DNA of 8,346 bases from Rickettsiales bacterium (GCA_002711625.1 PARR01000045.1:12289-20634), one strand, 5' to 3'. Positions 1-7,339 are shown, numbered from the stretch's first letter. Program-made: numbers and translations. The notes: generated from the letters alone by a model not told the origin.

Positions 1-2204
1 GAATTATCTAATACTAGTTCATTTACATCTAAAGTTATTTTAAGATTATTTATTTCATTGAGGTTTCTCTCCTTAAATTTAATTTTTGGAATTACTATTC
101 TGTTTCCATGTATTGACAATTCTTTGATTTTATCTTTATGCTTCATACTTACTTTGAAGTCTTGAATTGGGCTTTGAAAATGAGATATTTCAAAATTCAT
201 AACAGAACCATCTTTATAATTATAATTCATTTCAAAATTTAAATCAGAAGATTTTACATCTACAAATCCATTAAAAAGATTATTATTTGGGTTCAAAATA
301 AATCTTAATTTACCTTCTTTGAAATCTAATTTTTTTCCTAGTGCTTCAGACTCAACTACAAGTTTATTTAATTCCCCAACTGCATCTATTTTTACTTTGT
401 TTCCATCAAAATTTTTATAGGAAAAACTAATTGGAATTTGTCCATCTATATGACCTATATTTAATTCGTAAAATGTATTTATATCCTTGGCATCTAGAAA
501 AATATTACCTTTTATAGAATCTATGTATTTCCCATTTTCGACTTCCTGATTTCCTCTAAACTCAATTTTTGAGTTCATTAAGTTACCAGTACCCCTGTAA
601 TTTACCTCAGTATTCTTTATGTCTAATTCAAGTAGAAGTTTGTCTAAAGAAATATTTTCATATACATTATTCAATGAGTTTGAAGCAATTTTAACATCTG
701 ATCGATAAATTATTTCATCAGATTTTAAATCCAACAGAAGTGGAAAAAGTAAACTCAAATTTATTTTAGTCTTTCCCTCTAGATTTTTAATCTTCGCATA
801 ACTCTCTTTGTTAATCGGTGAATTATTTAGATATTTAGTAACATTCAAGTGCTCGCCAATAATTTCAAGTTTTACATCACCTTTTTCTTGATTTGTATCA
901 AGATCGTATAATTTTACTTCTCCATTATTTAGTCTAAGTTTTTCAGATCCCCCGCCTCTAATATTAAACAAAATTTCACCAAATTTAATTTCTGCTTCCC
1001 CAGTTATACTTTTTACTTTTGGCATCTCCTCCATGTATATTATTTCAGTGTTACTAAAATCAAAGTTTCCTTTGATTTCTTTAGCTATCAATTCACTACC
1101 TTTTATTTCTCTTTCTAATTCTAAATTAAAGTAAAAATTTTCTATAAGCCCAGATGAATTATTTAACATCCATTCATAAATAGGTTTTTTAAAATTATTC
1201 GGCCATATTTTTAACAGACTGTTAACATCTATTTTGTCAACTTTTACAAAAACATTAGGGGAGTAACTTTTTTTAGTGTCAATAAGAGTACCTAATGAGA
1301 ACATTGAATTTAAATGTTTAAGATCTAAAGAAAGGCCAATTTTGTCATCTAAGAAATCTCCAGATATCTGAGTATTATCAAAAACAACTTCCTCGAATCC
1401 AAAGAAAGTTTTATATGTTAAATTTCCGTCTACTACAAAATCAAAAAAAATTTCATTAAATTGATTGTCATTATTGATTGATAAGTTGGAATTTCCGGAA
1501 ATCTTAAAATTTTCGTAATTAAAAAGGGACGGAGTATAAATTAATTTAATAAAATCGAGGCTGAAGTTTTTTAAATTAATATTTGATAATACAGTATTTT
1601 TTTTTCTCTCAATACTAAAAACTAGATAATTTTCATTTTCAGAAATCTTGGAAAAATGTCCTTTGACTGTGTTTTTTGCATATTCTAAATCAATTAGAAA
1701 GTGAGGTGATAGTTTGTTGACTGAAAATCTAATTTTTGTATTAATAATTTCAATTTTTTTAAAAACATTTAAAAAATTCAATGATTCCTTTAAATTAGTA
1801 ACCCCTTTAAAATTTTTTGAAGCCTCCTGATTATTCGAATCAGAAATTTTAAGGAGAACTTCACCATCAAAAATTTTAAGCGTAGGTTGAATAAAGCTCT
1901 CTGTGAATGGAAGATTAAAATCAATGTTAATTAATATATTAGGAATGTATGATTCTTCATACACTAAATTTTCGATTAGGACTTCAAAATTTTTTGAGGT
2001 AGTGTCAAATCTTAAAAGAACGTCTCCAATTTCGTTAATTTTGAATTTTTCAAAGATTTCACTTTTTCTGTCAAAATAATCTAAAAAATTAATTTTTAAC
2101 GGTTTTACAGAAATTGTCAGAACAAAAAATAATAGAACAGTTACTAAAAAAAGAAAAAAAAATGAGGTAAAAATATATAACTTTTTTAAAAAACTGTTTG
2201 TCAT
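1..2204 (-). CDS. AsmA-like / DUF3971 (YhdP-type) large envelope protein, 3' end outside window
   Basis: An uninterrupted reading frame of 734 codons runs from ATG at 2204-2202 off the left edge, so the C-terminus is missing. The N-terminus is a short polar stretch followed by one very hydrophobic segment at about residues 9-32, which looks like a signal anchor. The rest is a long beta-strand-like protein rich in Asn, Lys, Ile and Phe, without cysteine in my translation. The family call rests on two regions that resemble DUF3971/YhdP proteins. One is KIWPNNFKKPIYEWMLNN around W334-P335 and W345, matching the usual 'WP...W' segment followed by a Gly. The other is a stretch near M394-P395 (YMEEMPKVKSITGEAEI), resembling the family's 'P..v..l.G.a' segment. 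Relatives are inner-membrane-anchored, span the periplasm and are linked to lipid transport between the membranes; that role is inferred here. Full-length family members are often around 1,000 residues or more, so roughly a third is probably missing. The gene diverges from the peroxiredoxin gene. Confidence 0.75.
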   Translation of the reverse strand, partial: MTNSFLKKLYIFTSFFFLFLVTVLLFFVLTISVKPLKINFLDYFDRKSEIFEKFKINEIGDVLLRFDTTSKNFEVLIENLVYEESYIPNILINIDFNLPFTESFIQPTLKIFDGEVLLKISDSNNQEASKNFKGVTNLKESLNFLNVFKKIEIINTKIRFSVNKLSPHFLIDLEYAKNTVKGHFSKISENENYLVFSIERKKNTVLSNINLKNFSLDFIKLIYTPSLFNYENFKISGNSNLSINNDNQFNEIFFDFVVDGNLTYKTFFGFEEVVFDNTQISGDFLDDKIGLSLDLKHLNSMFSLGTLIDTKKSYSPNVFVKVDKIDVNSLLKIWPNNFKKPIYEWMLNNSSGLIENFYFNLELEREIKGSELIAKEIKGNFDFSNTEIIYMEEMPKVKSITGEAEIKFGEILFNIRGGGSEKLRLNNGEVKLYDLDTNQEKGDVKLEIIGEHLNVTKYLNNSPINKESYAKIKNLEGKTKINLSLLFPLLLDLKSDEIIYRSDVKIASNSLNNVYENISLDKLLLELDIKNTEVNYRGTGNLMNSKIEFRGNQEVENGKYIDSIKGNIFLDAKDINTFYELNIGHIDGQIPISFSYKNFDGNKVKIDAVGELNKLVVESEALGKKLDFKEGKLRFILNPNNNLFNGFVDVKSSDLNFEMNYNYKDGSVMNFEISHFQSPIQDFKVSMKHKDKIKELSIHGNRIVIPKIKFKERNLNEINNLKITLDVNELVLDN

Positions 2205-2254
2205 AAGATAATTTATATTATATCTAACAATTATCAAATCTAACTAATTTTTTT
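2205..2254. promoter_or_regulatory. Divergent intergenic region with candidate -10 box for the AsmA-like gene
   Basis: These 50 bp must carry the start signals for both the AsmA-like gene (minus) and the peroxiredoxin gene (plus), unless promoters lie inside coding sequence. On the minus strand a perfect TATAAT lies at 2222-2217. That would start transcription about 5 bases before the ATG at 2204, giving an almost leaderless message. No convincing -35 box sits at 16-18 bp; a TTGATA lies only 9 bp upstream. On the plus strand there are only weak AT-rich -10-like hexamers such as TATATT (2214-2219). In a sequence this AT-rich, a TATAAT match is weak evidence. Confidence 0.3.
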
Positions 2255-2719
2255 ATGAATAAAGGCGAAAAACTCCCTAATATTAATCTCTTGATTGATG
2301 AAGATAAAAATATTTCAACAAATGAACTAAAAGGTAAGTTTCTCATTATTTATTTTTATCCTAAAGACGATACACCTGGATGTACAAAAGAAGCCATAGA
2401 ATTTAGTTCTTTTAAAAAAGAATTCGATAAATTGGATGTCAATCTTATTGGTGTTTCCAAAGATAATATTCAAAAACATAAAAAATTTATTGAAAAAAAT
2501 AACATAAATTTTCCCCTGGCATCGGATATCAATGGAACTATTTGTGATGCTTTTGGTGTCTGGATAGAAAAATCAATGTATGGAAAAAAATACATGGGCA
2601 TTGAAAGGTCAACTTTTTTATTTGATAAGAATCTTTGTCTTCTAAATTCTTGGAGAAATGTTAAAGTTAAAGGACATGTTGAAGATGTATTCACATTTTT
2701 GACTAAATCAATTTTATAA
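2255..2719 (+). CDS. bcp: Thioredoxin-dependent peroxiredoxin, PrxQ/BCP family
   Basis: A complete 154-residue protein, the usual length for bacterioferritin-comigratory-protein/PrxQ peroxiredoxins, which reduce hydrogen peroxide and organic peroxides in the cytoplasm using thioredoxin or a similar donor. The active-site signature YFYPKDDTPGCTKEA is present: P36, T40 and peroxidatic C43 form the PxxxTxxC motif, and R118 (in GIERST) is the conserved active-site arginine. The segment FGVWIEKSMYGKKYMGIERSTFL closely matches E. coli Bcp. The residue five places after the peroxidatic Cys, where many PrxQ enzymes carry the resolving Cys, is I48. Other cysteines are C97 (equivalent to the extra Cys of E. 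coli Bcp) and C128. The enzyme may therefore act as a 1-Cys type or use another partner thiol. The ATG has no clear Shine-Dalgarno sequence; it is preceded by a T-run. The TAA stop lies inside the 3' end of convergent prfB, a 17-bp overlap. Confidence 0.93.
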   Translation: MNKGEKLPNINLLIDEDKNISTNELKGKFLIIYFYPKDDTPGCTKEAIEFSSFKKEFDKLDVNLIGVSKDNIQKHKKFIEKNNINFPLASDINGTICDAFGVWIEKSMYGKKYMGIERSTFLFDKNLCLLNSWRNVKVKGHVEDVFTFLTKSIL

Positions 2720-3798
2720 GCTGAGACTCTAGAAATTCATGAATCTTTCCATTTAAAACAGAATTTATATCAGAAACTTCTTTGTTTGTTCTATGGTCTT
2801 TAACCATTCTGTAAGGTTGCATTACATAAGACCTAATCTGACTTCCCCACCCTATATCCATTTGTTCCGATCTATTTCTTTTGCTTTCCTCATCCTCTTT
2901 AGCTAATTCGATTTCGTATAACTTAGATTTAAGTATATCAAGTGCAATGGTTTTGTTTCTGTGTTGAGACCTGCTGTTCTGGCATTGAACTTTGATTTTT
3001 GTGGGTAAATGAGTTATTCTGACTGCGCTGTCAGTTTTGTTGACATGCTGTCCGCCTGCTCCTGATGCTCTGAAAGTGTCAATTCTTATATCTTTATCGC
3101 TTATTATAATGTTTACTGAGTTGTCTATCTCGGGATAGCATGAAACTGAAGCAAAACTTGTATGTCTTCTAGATTGTGAATCAAATGGTGAAATTCTTAC
3201 CAACCTATGGACTCCGCTTTCTAACTTGAGCCAGCCATAAGAATTTTGACCACTTATCCTGAATGTTACCGACTTAATGCCAGCTTCTTCTCCAACACTT
3301 TGATCAATTAATTCTACTTTGAAGTTTTTTGACTCAGCCCATTTTGAATACATTCTTAATAACATTTCAGCCCAATCCTGTGATTCTATACCCCCAGCTC
3401 CGGCATGAATTTCTATCAGTGCATTTTTAGAATCAGCTTTACCTGACATTAAAGTTTCTAAATACAATAAATTTAATTTTGATTCGATATCTATTAATTC
3501 ATACTCAAGTTCAGAAATTAATTCATCATCATTGTTATTCCGAGATAATTTTATAAGTTCAATTGTATCAAGATAATTTTGCTCAAATTTATTAAAAGAA
3601 TCGAGAAATTTTATAAAATAATTTTTCTTTTTTAATTCTTGATTCATATCTTCGAAATTATTCCAATTATCTTGGTTTTCTAATTTTTTTTCAATCTCCA
3701 ATAAATTTTCATTAATTTTTTTCTTTTCAAACAAACCCCCTTAGGTTTTCCAATAAAACCTTAATTCTATTTGAAATGTTATTAATATCTATTTTCAT
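2703..3798 (-). CDS. prfB: Peptide chain release factor 2 (RF2), expressed by programmed +1 frameshift
   Basis: RF2 reads UGA and UAA in the ribosomal A site and triggers peptide release. The coding sequence is complement(join(2703..3728, 3730..3798)). Zero frame starts at ATG 3798-3796 and gives 23 codons (starting MKIDINNISNRIK, ending LENLRGFV) before UGA at 3729-3727. Skipping base 3729 continues into EKKKINENLLEIEKKLENQD and the rest of RF2. The product is 364 residues, against 365 in E. coli, and both halves align with the RF2 N-terminus (NNRI...LRG...; QDNW for QPDVW). In the full numbering, the stop-codon recognition tripeptide SPF is at 203-205 and the catalytic GGQ at 248-250. The residue matching E. 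coli position 246 is Ala (A244), the form seen in most bacteria rather than the K-12 Thr. A TTG at 3734 can open the main frame but overlaps the slip site and would remove a conserved N-terminal helix. The start overlaps the mrcA stop (TGATG). The gene ends in TAG, read only by RF1. Last gene of the amiC-mrcA-prfB unit. Confidence 0.95.
3727..3741 (-). promoter_or_regulatory. RF2 programmed +1 frameshift (recoding) site
   Basis: Read on the minus strand the site is AGG GGG TTT GTT TGA, followed by A. AGGGGG (3741-3736) is the internal Shine-Dalgarno-like stimulator. One codon (TTT) separates it from the slip codon GTT (3732-3730), and TGA (3729-3727) is the in-frame stop. In E. coli the site is AGG GGG TAT CTT TGA C, with identical spacing. 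When RF2 is scarce, termination at UGA is slow and the ribosome slips +1 into the main frame; when RF2 is abundant it stops after 23 residues. This gives negative autoregulation. Two departures from the classic site are visible: GUU replaces CUU, and the base after UGA is A instead of C. Confidence 0.9.
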
Positions 3799-6146
3799 CA
3801 ATAAAAACCCCTCAAATTATTTTTATTATCCCTAAGATTGAACTCATCAAAACTAAAAGAACTTTTAAATGCCTCGGTTATAAAGTTTTTGTCGCTTGGA
3901 TTTCCACTTAATAGATCAACATTTATAAATTTGATTGTTTCTGGGATATGAAATGGTTTTGGATTTTTTTCTACATTAGCCTCTAACATGAAGTTTTGAA
4001 AAATTGGTGCAGCAACTTTTGACCCTGTTTCTGTTTTTCCAAGCGACTTTGGTTCATCAAATCCAACAAAAACACCTACAGTTATCTCAGAATTGAAACC
4101 GATAAACCAGGCATCTTGATTTTCATTAGTGGTTCCGGTTTTACCAGCAACTTGAAAGTTAAAATTGTTAATATTTTTTGCTGTACCTCTATCAATTACA
4201 CCCATCAAAAAAGATGTCATTTGATATGCAGATTCTCTAGAGAAAACTCTTTCGCTTTTATTTTCAATTTTAGGAAAATCTTTATCACTAATTTGCAAAG
4301 AGTCTAGATTGGTCTCAAAATCTAGGGTGCAACCTTTACACTTATTACTTTCTCTTTTGTATATGAAATTTCCGTCATTATCTTGAATAGCGTCAATCAT
4401 AGCTGGATTTACCTTAATTCCACCGTTCGCAATGCTTGCATAAGCTGCTGTTATTTTAAGTAAAGAGCTTTCTAATGAACCAAGAGAACTAGAAATTAAA
4501 TACGGAAAATTGTTATAAATCTCGAGTTTTTTTGACAGAGCTGCGATCTTATCAAGTCCAAGCTGATCTGCAAGCCTAATTGTCATTAAATTTCTCGATT
4601 TTTCTATTCCCATTCTAATTGTACTTAATCCATAGAATTTGTCACCGTAATTTGTTGGTCTCCAGGTTCCATCAATTGAAAGATCTTCAATAACAAAAGG
4701 TGCATCTAAGATTTTATTTACAGGTGAATAACCATTTTCAAGAGCAGCCAAATATACAAAAGGTTTAAAAGATGATCCCAGTTGTCTTCTTGCTTGTACT
4801 GCCCTATTAAATGAAGAACTAGAATCATAACCACCAACCATAGCTAAAACTCTTCCATTATAATTATCAAGTACTATCATTGAACCATTTACCGATGGAA
4901 TTTGAGTTAATTGCGGAATTGATTTGTTTTTTGTAAAATCTAATACCAAAATATCCCCAATACTAAAAGTTTCCTCTAAATTTAGGTTTTTTTTCTTAAT
5001 TATTGATAAAGAACGTTTATCAAGATTAAATGTTATTCCTTTTTGAGTTAAAGTTTCAATTGAGTTTTTACTAATTTTTTTAACAAGAGCTAGCTCTGAA
5101 TTGAACAGACCTTCTGGAAGTTTTATTTTTTTAAAATCTTCTATCAAACTTTTTTTATTTTTTAAATTTGTTAAAGGTCCTCTCCATCCTTTTCTTCTAT
5201 CATATTCTTTTATTCCTTTCCTAAAAGCCTTTTCTGCCAAAACTTGAAGGTTTTCGTCTAGAGTTGTCATTATAGAAAGCCCACCATCATAAAGTTTTGT
5301 CTCATTAAACTTTTCAACAATTTCTCGTCTTACAGCTTCTTTAAAAAATAGTGCCTTATCATTTAAAATCTTTTTTTTTCTAACGAGAGAAATAGGTTTG
5401 TTAACCATTTTTTTATAATCATTTGTCGAAATGAAGTTTTCATTTAACAATCTTTTTAAAACCCAATTTCTTCTTTTTTCCGCTTTAATAGGATTTCTAT
5501 ATGGGTTATAGGTTGAGGGGGCTTTTGGCAGTGCTGCTAGTAATGCCATCTCATTTAAGTTAAGATCATTTAAAGATTTATTAAAATAATTTAAAGAAGC
5601 AGAGGACACACCATAAGAACCATTACCTAAATAAATTTCATTTAAGTATAATTCCATGATTTCTTGTTTTGTTAAGAGACTTTCAATTCTGAAAGACAAT
5701 ATAATTTCTCTAATTTTACGCTTATAAGAAACTTCATTGGTCAAAAGGAAATTTTTTGCAACTTGTTGTGTAATTGTAGATGCTCCTTCTAATCTTTTAT
5801 TACTAAATGTATTAGAAATATTTTTATAAAAAGCCCTTAATATACCCCTGTAGTCAATCCCGTAATGATTATAAAAGTTAACATCTTCAGATACTAAAAA
5901 ACATTCTATTAATTTGACAGGTATTCTTTCAATTCTTGTGAATACACGGTTTTCATTTGAGTAATCTTCTAAAAAATTTCCTTGCGAGGTATAGATTTTA
6001 GACACTAATCTTGGTTGATATGACATAAGTTTATCCAAATTGGGTAAATCTTTTCCAAAATAAAAAAAAATAAAGACTAGACAAAAAAATGCTACAAAAA
6101 AGGATATGATTCCCAACAGAAAAAAATTAGAAAGAACTTTTATCAT
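3798..6146 (-). CDS. mrcA: Penicillin-binding protein 1A: bifunctional peptidoglycan glycosyltransferase/transpeptidase
   Basis: A complete class A PBP of 782 residues. It polymerises lipid II into glycan strands and cross-links the stem peptides on the periplasmic side of the inner membrane. Residues 5-30 form the single N-terminal membrane anchor. The GT51 glycosyltransferase domain follows, with its motifs in order: SEDVNFYNHYG (catalytic E87), EGASTITQQVAKN (120-132), RKIREI (143-148), ELYLNEIYLGNGSYG (165-179, second catalytic Glu region) and ALLAALPKAPSTYNP (201-215). A linker/OB-like region covers roughly 310-415. The transpeptidase domain has SxxK at S458-K461 (LGSSFKPF), SxN at S517-R518-N519 and KTGTT at 669-673, so both activities look intact. 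A CxxC (C603, C606) sits between the SxN and KTG motifs; similar Cys pairs occur, to my recollection, in other alphaproteobacterial PBP1A proteins. The gene starts 15 bp after amiC with no strong Shine-Dalgarno sequence and ends in TGA overlapping the prfB start. Confidence 0.96.
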   Translation of the reverse strand: MIKVLSNFFLLGIISFFVAFFCLVFIFFYFGKDLPNLDKLMSYQPRLVSKIYTSQGNFLEDYSNENRVFTRIERIPVKLIECFLVSEDVNFYNHYGIDYRGILRAFYKNISNTFSNKRLEGASTITQQVAKNFLLTNEVSYKRKIREIILSFRIESLLTKQEIMELYLNEIYLGNGSYGVSSASLNYFNKSLNDLNLNEMALLAALPKAPSTYNPYRNPIKAEKRRNWVLKRLLNENFISTNDYKKMVNKPISLVRKKKILNDKALFFKEAVRREIVEKFNETKLYDGGLSIMTTLDENLQVLAEKAFRKGIKEYDRRKGWRGPLTNLKNKKSLIEDFKKIKLPEGLFNSELALVKKISKNSIETLTQKGITFNLDKRSLSIIKKKNLNLEETFSIGDILVLDFTKNKSIPQLTQIPSVNGSMIVLDNYNGRVLAMVGGYDSSSSFNRAVQARRQLGSSFKPFVYLAALENGYSPVNKILDAPFVIEDLSIDGTWRPTNYGDKFYGLSTIRMGIEKSRNLMTIRLADQLGLDKIAALSKKLEIYNNFPYLISSSLGSLESSLLKITAAYASIANGGIKVNPAMIDAIQDNDGNFIYKRESNKCKGCTLDFETNLDSLQISDKDFPKIENKSERVFSRESAYQMTSFLMGVIDRGTAKNINNFNFQVAGKTGTTNENQDAWFIGFNSEITVGVFVGFDEPKSLGKTETGSKVAAPIFQNFMLEANVEKNPKPFHIPETIKFINVDLLSGNPSDKNFITEAFKSSFSFDEFNLRDNKNNLRGFY

Positions 6147-6161
6147 ACTTAAATTTTATAT

Positions 6162-7217
6162 TTATTTTTTTTCTTTCCAATTAAAATATGAATTAATAGC
6201 AATAAAAATTTTATCTACCAATTTGTTTTGATATTCTTTTTGAGTTAATAGTTTAGATTCATATTTATTTGATAAATATCCCATCTCTATAAGTATAGAA
6301 GGAATATCCAAAGATTTTAAGACTGCAAAACCTGCAAATCTATGTGTTCTTTGGAGAAGATTAAGTTCATTTTCAAATTCTGTTATTAGAAAATTAGCTA
6401 GAAAACTTGATTGATTTAGGGTTTCTCGCTTTGTTAAATCAATTAGTATATTTGTAACCTCATGATTATCATCATAAAGTTCTACAGAATCAATAAAATC
6501 TGATTTATTTTCTCTTCTAGCTAGAGCCTCAGCCTCTTTATCGGATGCTGTTTCTGATAGTGTATATAGAGAAATGCCCCTAGTTCTTCTATTTTTATGA
6601 TAATCAGCGTGTAATGAAATAAAAATGTCAGCATTATTTTTTTTTGCAATTTTAGTTCTTGTTCTTAATTTCAAATAAATATCTCTGTTTCTGGTTAAAA
6701 TAACCTTAAAATTTTTATTTTGCTCAAACCTCTTTTTTAATAATTTAGCAACCTGCAAGGTTATATTTTTTTCCAAAATATTATTTACACCAATGGCACC
6801 AGAATCTTTTCCACCATGTCCCGGATCTATTACAACTATCTTTTTGTTAAATTTTCCAACCTGAAAGTCAATAACAATTCTTGAAAATGTATTATTCCTT
6901 TTTTTTAATAAATAAACATTAGAATTATAAAACTCATTTTTAAAATAAAGCGAAAGATCATTGTTAATTAATTCTAATTTTCGGATGTATGGGTTTTTTT
7001 TTAAAATAACATTCTCGTTTATATCTTCTTCAAACTTTATGCTAATTTTTTTAAAAGATAATGAAGTTTTGAATTTGATGTCTTGTGACAGATCTAATAC
7101 AATTCTTTTATCAATCCCGTTTGAGCCAAATCTTAAATTAATTAATTCAGTAGAATTAATTTCACTACTGTAAAAAGTAATTAAAAAGTATAGAATAAAT
7201 TTATGAATAGATTTCAA
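6162..7217 (-). CDS. amiC: N-acetylmuramoyl-L-alanine amidase with AMIN-like N-terminus (AmiC type)
   Basis: A zinc enzyme of 351 residues that cuts the amide bond between MurNAc and L-alanine in peptidoglycan, usually for daughter-cell separation. Residues 1 to about 22 (KFILYFLITFYSS) look like an export signal. Residues 24-120 (LRFGSNGIDKRIVLDLS... and a later RIVIDF) resemble an AMIN domain, which targets amidases to the envelope. The Amidase_3 domain runs from about 126 to 347: DPGHGGKDSGA gives zinc ligand H134, E149 (LEKN) is the second ligand, SLHAD gives H203, and IEMGYLSN gives catalytic E311. The long insert at about 215-290, between H203 and E311, matches the regulatory-helix region of AmiC-type enzymes that is opened by EnvC/NlpD-like activators. 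The start is TTG at 7217-7215: an in-frame TAG lies 21 bp further upstream, there is no in-frame ATG between, and the signal-like N-terminus begins there. It is the first gene of the amiC-mrcA-prfB unit and diverges from rne. Confidence 0.92.
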   Translation of the reverse strand: MKSIHKFILYFLITFYSSEINSTELINLRFGSNGIDKRIVLDLSQDIKFKTSLSFKKISIKFEEDINENVILKKNPYIRKLELINNDLSLYFKNEFYNSNVYLLKKRNNTFSRIVIDFQVGKFNKKIVVIDPGHGGKDSGAIGVNNILEKNITLQVAKLLKKRFEQNKNFKVILTRNRDIYLKLRTRTKIAKKNNADIFISLHADYHKNRRTRGISLYTLSETASDKEAEALARRENKSDFIDSVELYDDNHEVTNILIDLTKRETLNQSSFLANFLITEFENELNLLQRTHRFAGFAVLKSLDIPSILIEMGYLSNKYESKLLTQKEYQNKLVDKIFIAINSYFNWKEKK

Positions 7218-7236
7218 GTTTTTAAAAAATAAGTTA

Positions 7237-7250
7237 TACTATATATAGTA
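7237..7250. repeat. 14-bp perfect palindrome TACTATATATAGTA
   Basis: The sequence equals its own reverse complement and lies 19 bp upstream of the amiC start. It overlaps the candidate amiC -10 box and abuts a TATACT on the rne side. It could be a dimeric repressor operator or simply two opposed -10 elements. In DNA this AT-rich, the central TATATA part is cheap, and only the outer TAC/GTA arms add weight. Confidence 0.45.
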
Positions 7251-7270
7251 AATTTTTAGGAAAAAAATCA

Positions 7271-7298
7271 ATATGTTTGATTTTTTTATATGTTTGAT
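7271..7298 (+). repeat. 11-bp direct repeat ATATGTTTGAT, two copies
   Basis: Copies begin at 7271 and 7288, a 17-bp period with a 6-base T-run between them. They lie in the leader or promoter area of rne, 57 bp or more before its ATG. Function unknown; they may be a paired protein-binding site or leader RNA elements. No other copy was noticed in the window. Confidence 0.5.
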
Positions 7299-7339
7299 GA
7301 TTTTAAATAATTTTATAATTTCAAATTTTTATATTTTTC

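Noticed and set aside
2470..2694. Small minus-strand reading frame inside bcp
   Set aside because: It lies wholly within the well-supported peroxiredoxin gene on the other strand, resembles no family I recognise, and has no separate start signals.
2703..3734. RF2 as a 343-residue protein starting at TTG 3734, or prfB as a frameshifted pseudogene
   Set aside because: The TTG overlaps the slip site, the upstream 23 codons align with the RF2 N-terminus, and the AGG GGG - codon - slip codon - UGA geometry is that of the known recoding site. The rest of the protein is intact.
4116..4307. Small plus-strand reading frame inside mrcA
   Set aside because: It is antisense to the conserved transpeptidase region, including the KTG motif; its composition follows from the mrcA codons.
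4321..4360. CxxC pair (C603/C606) in PBP1A as a possible zinc-binding or redox novelty
   Set aside because: A Cys pair at this place in the transpeptidase domain is, to my recollection, common in alphaproteobacterial PBP1A, and there is no second pair to complete a four-Cys zinc site.
6961..7173. Small plus-strand reading frame inside the 5' part of amiC
   Set aside because: It is antisense to the signal peptide and AMIN-like region; there is no Shine-Dalgarno sequence and no recognisable motif.
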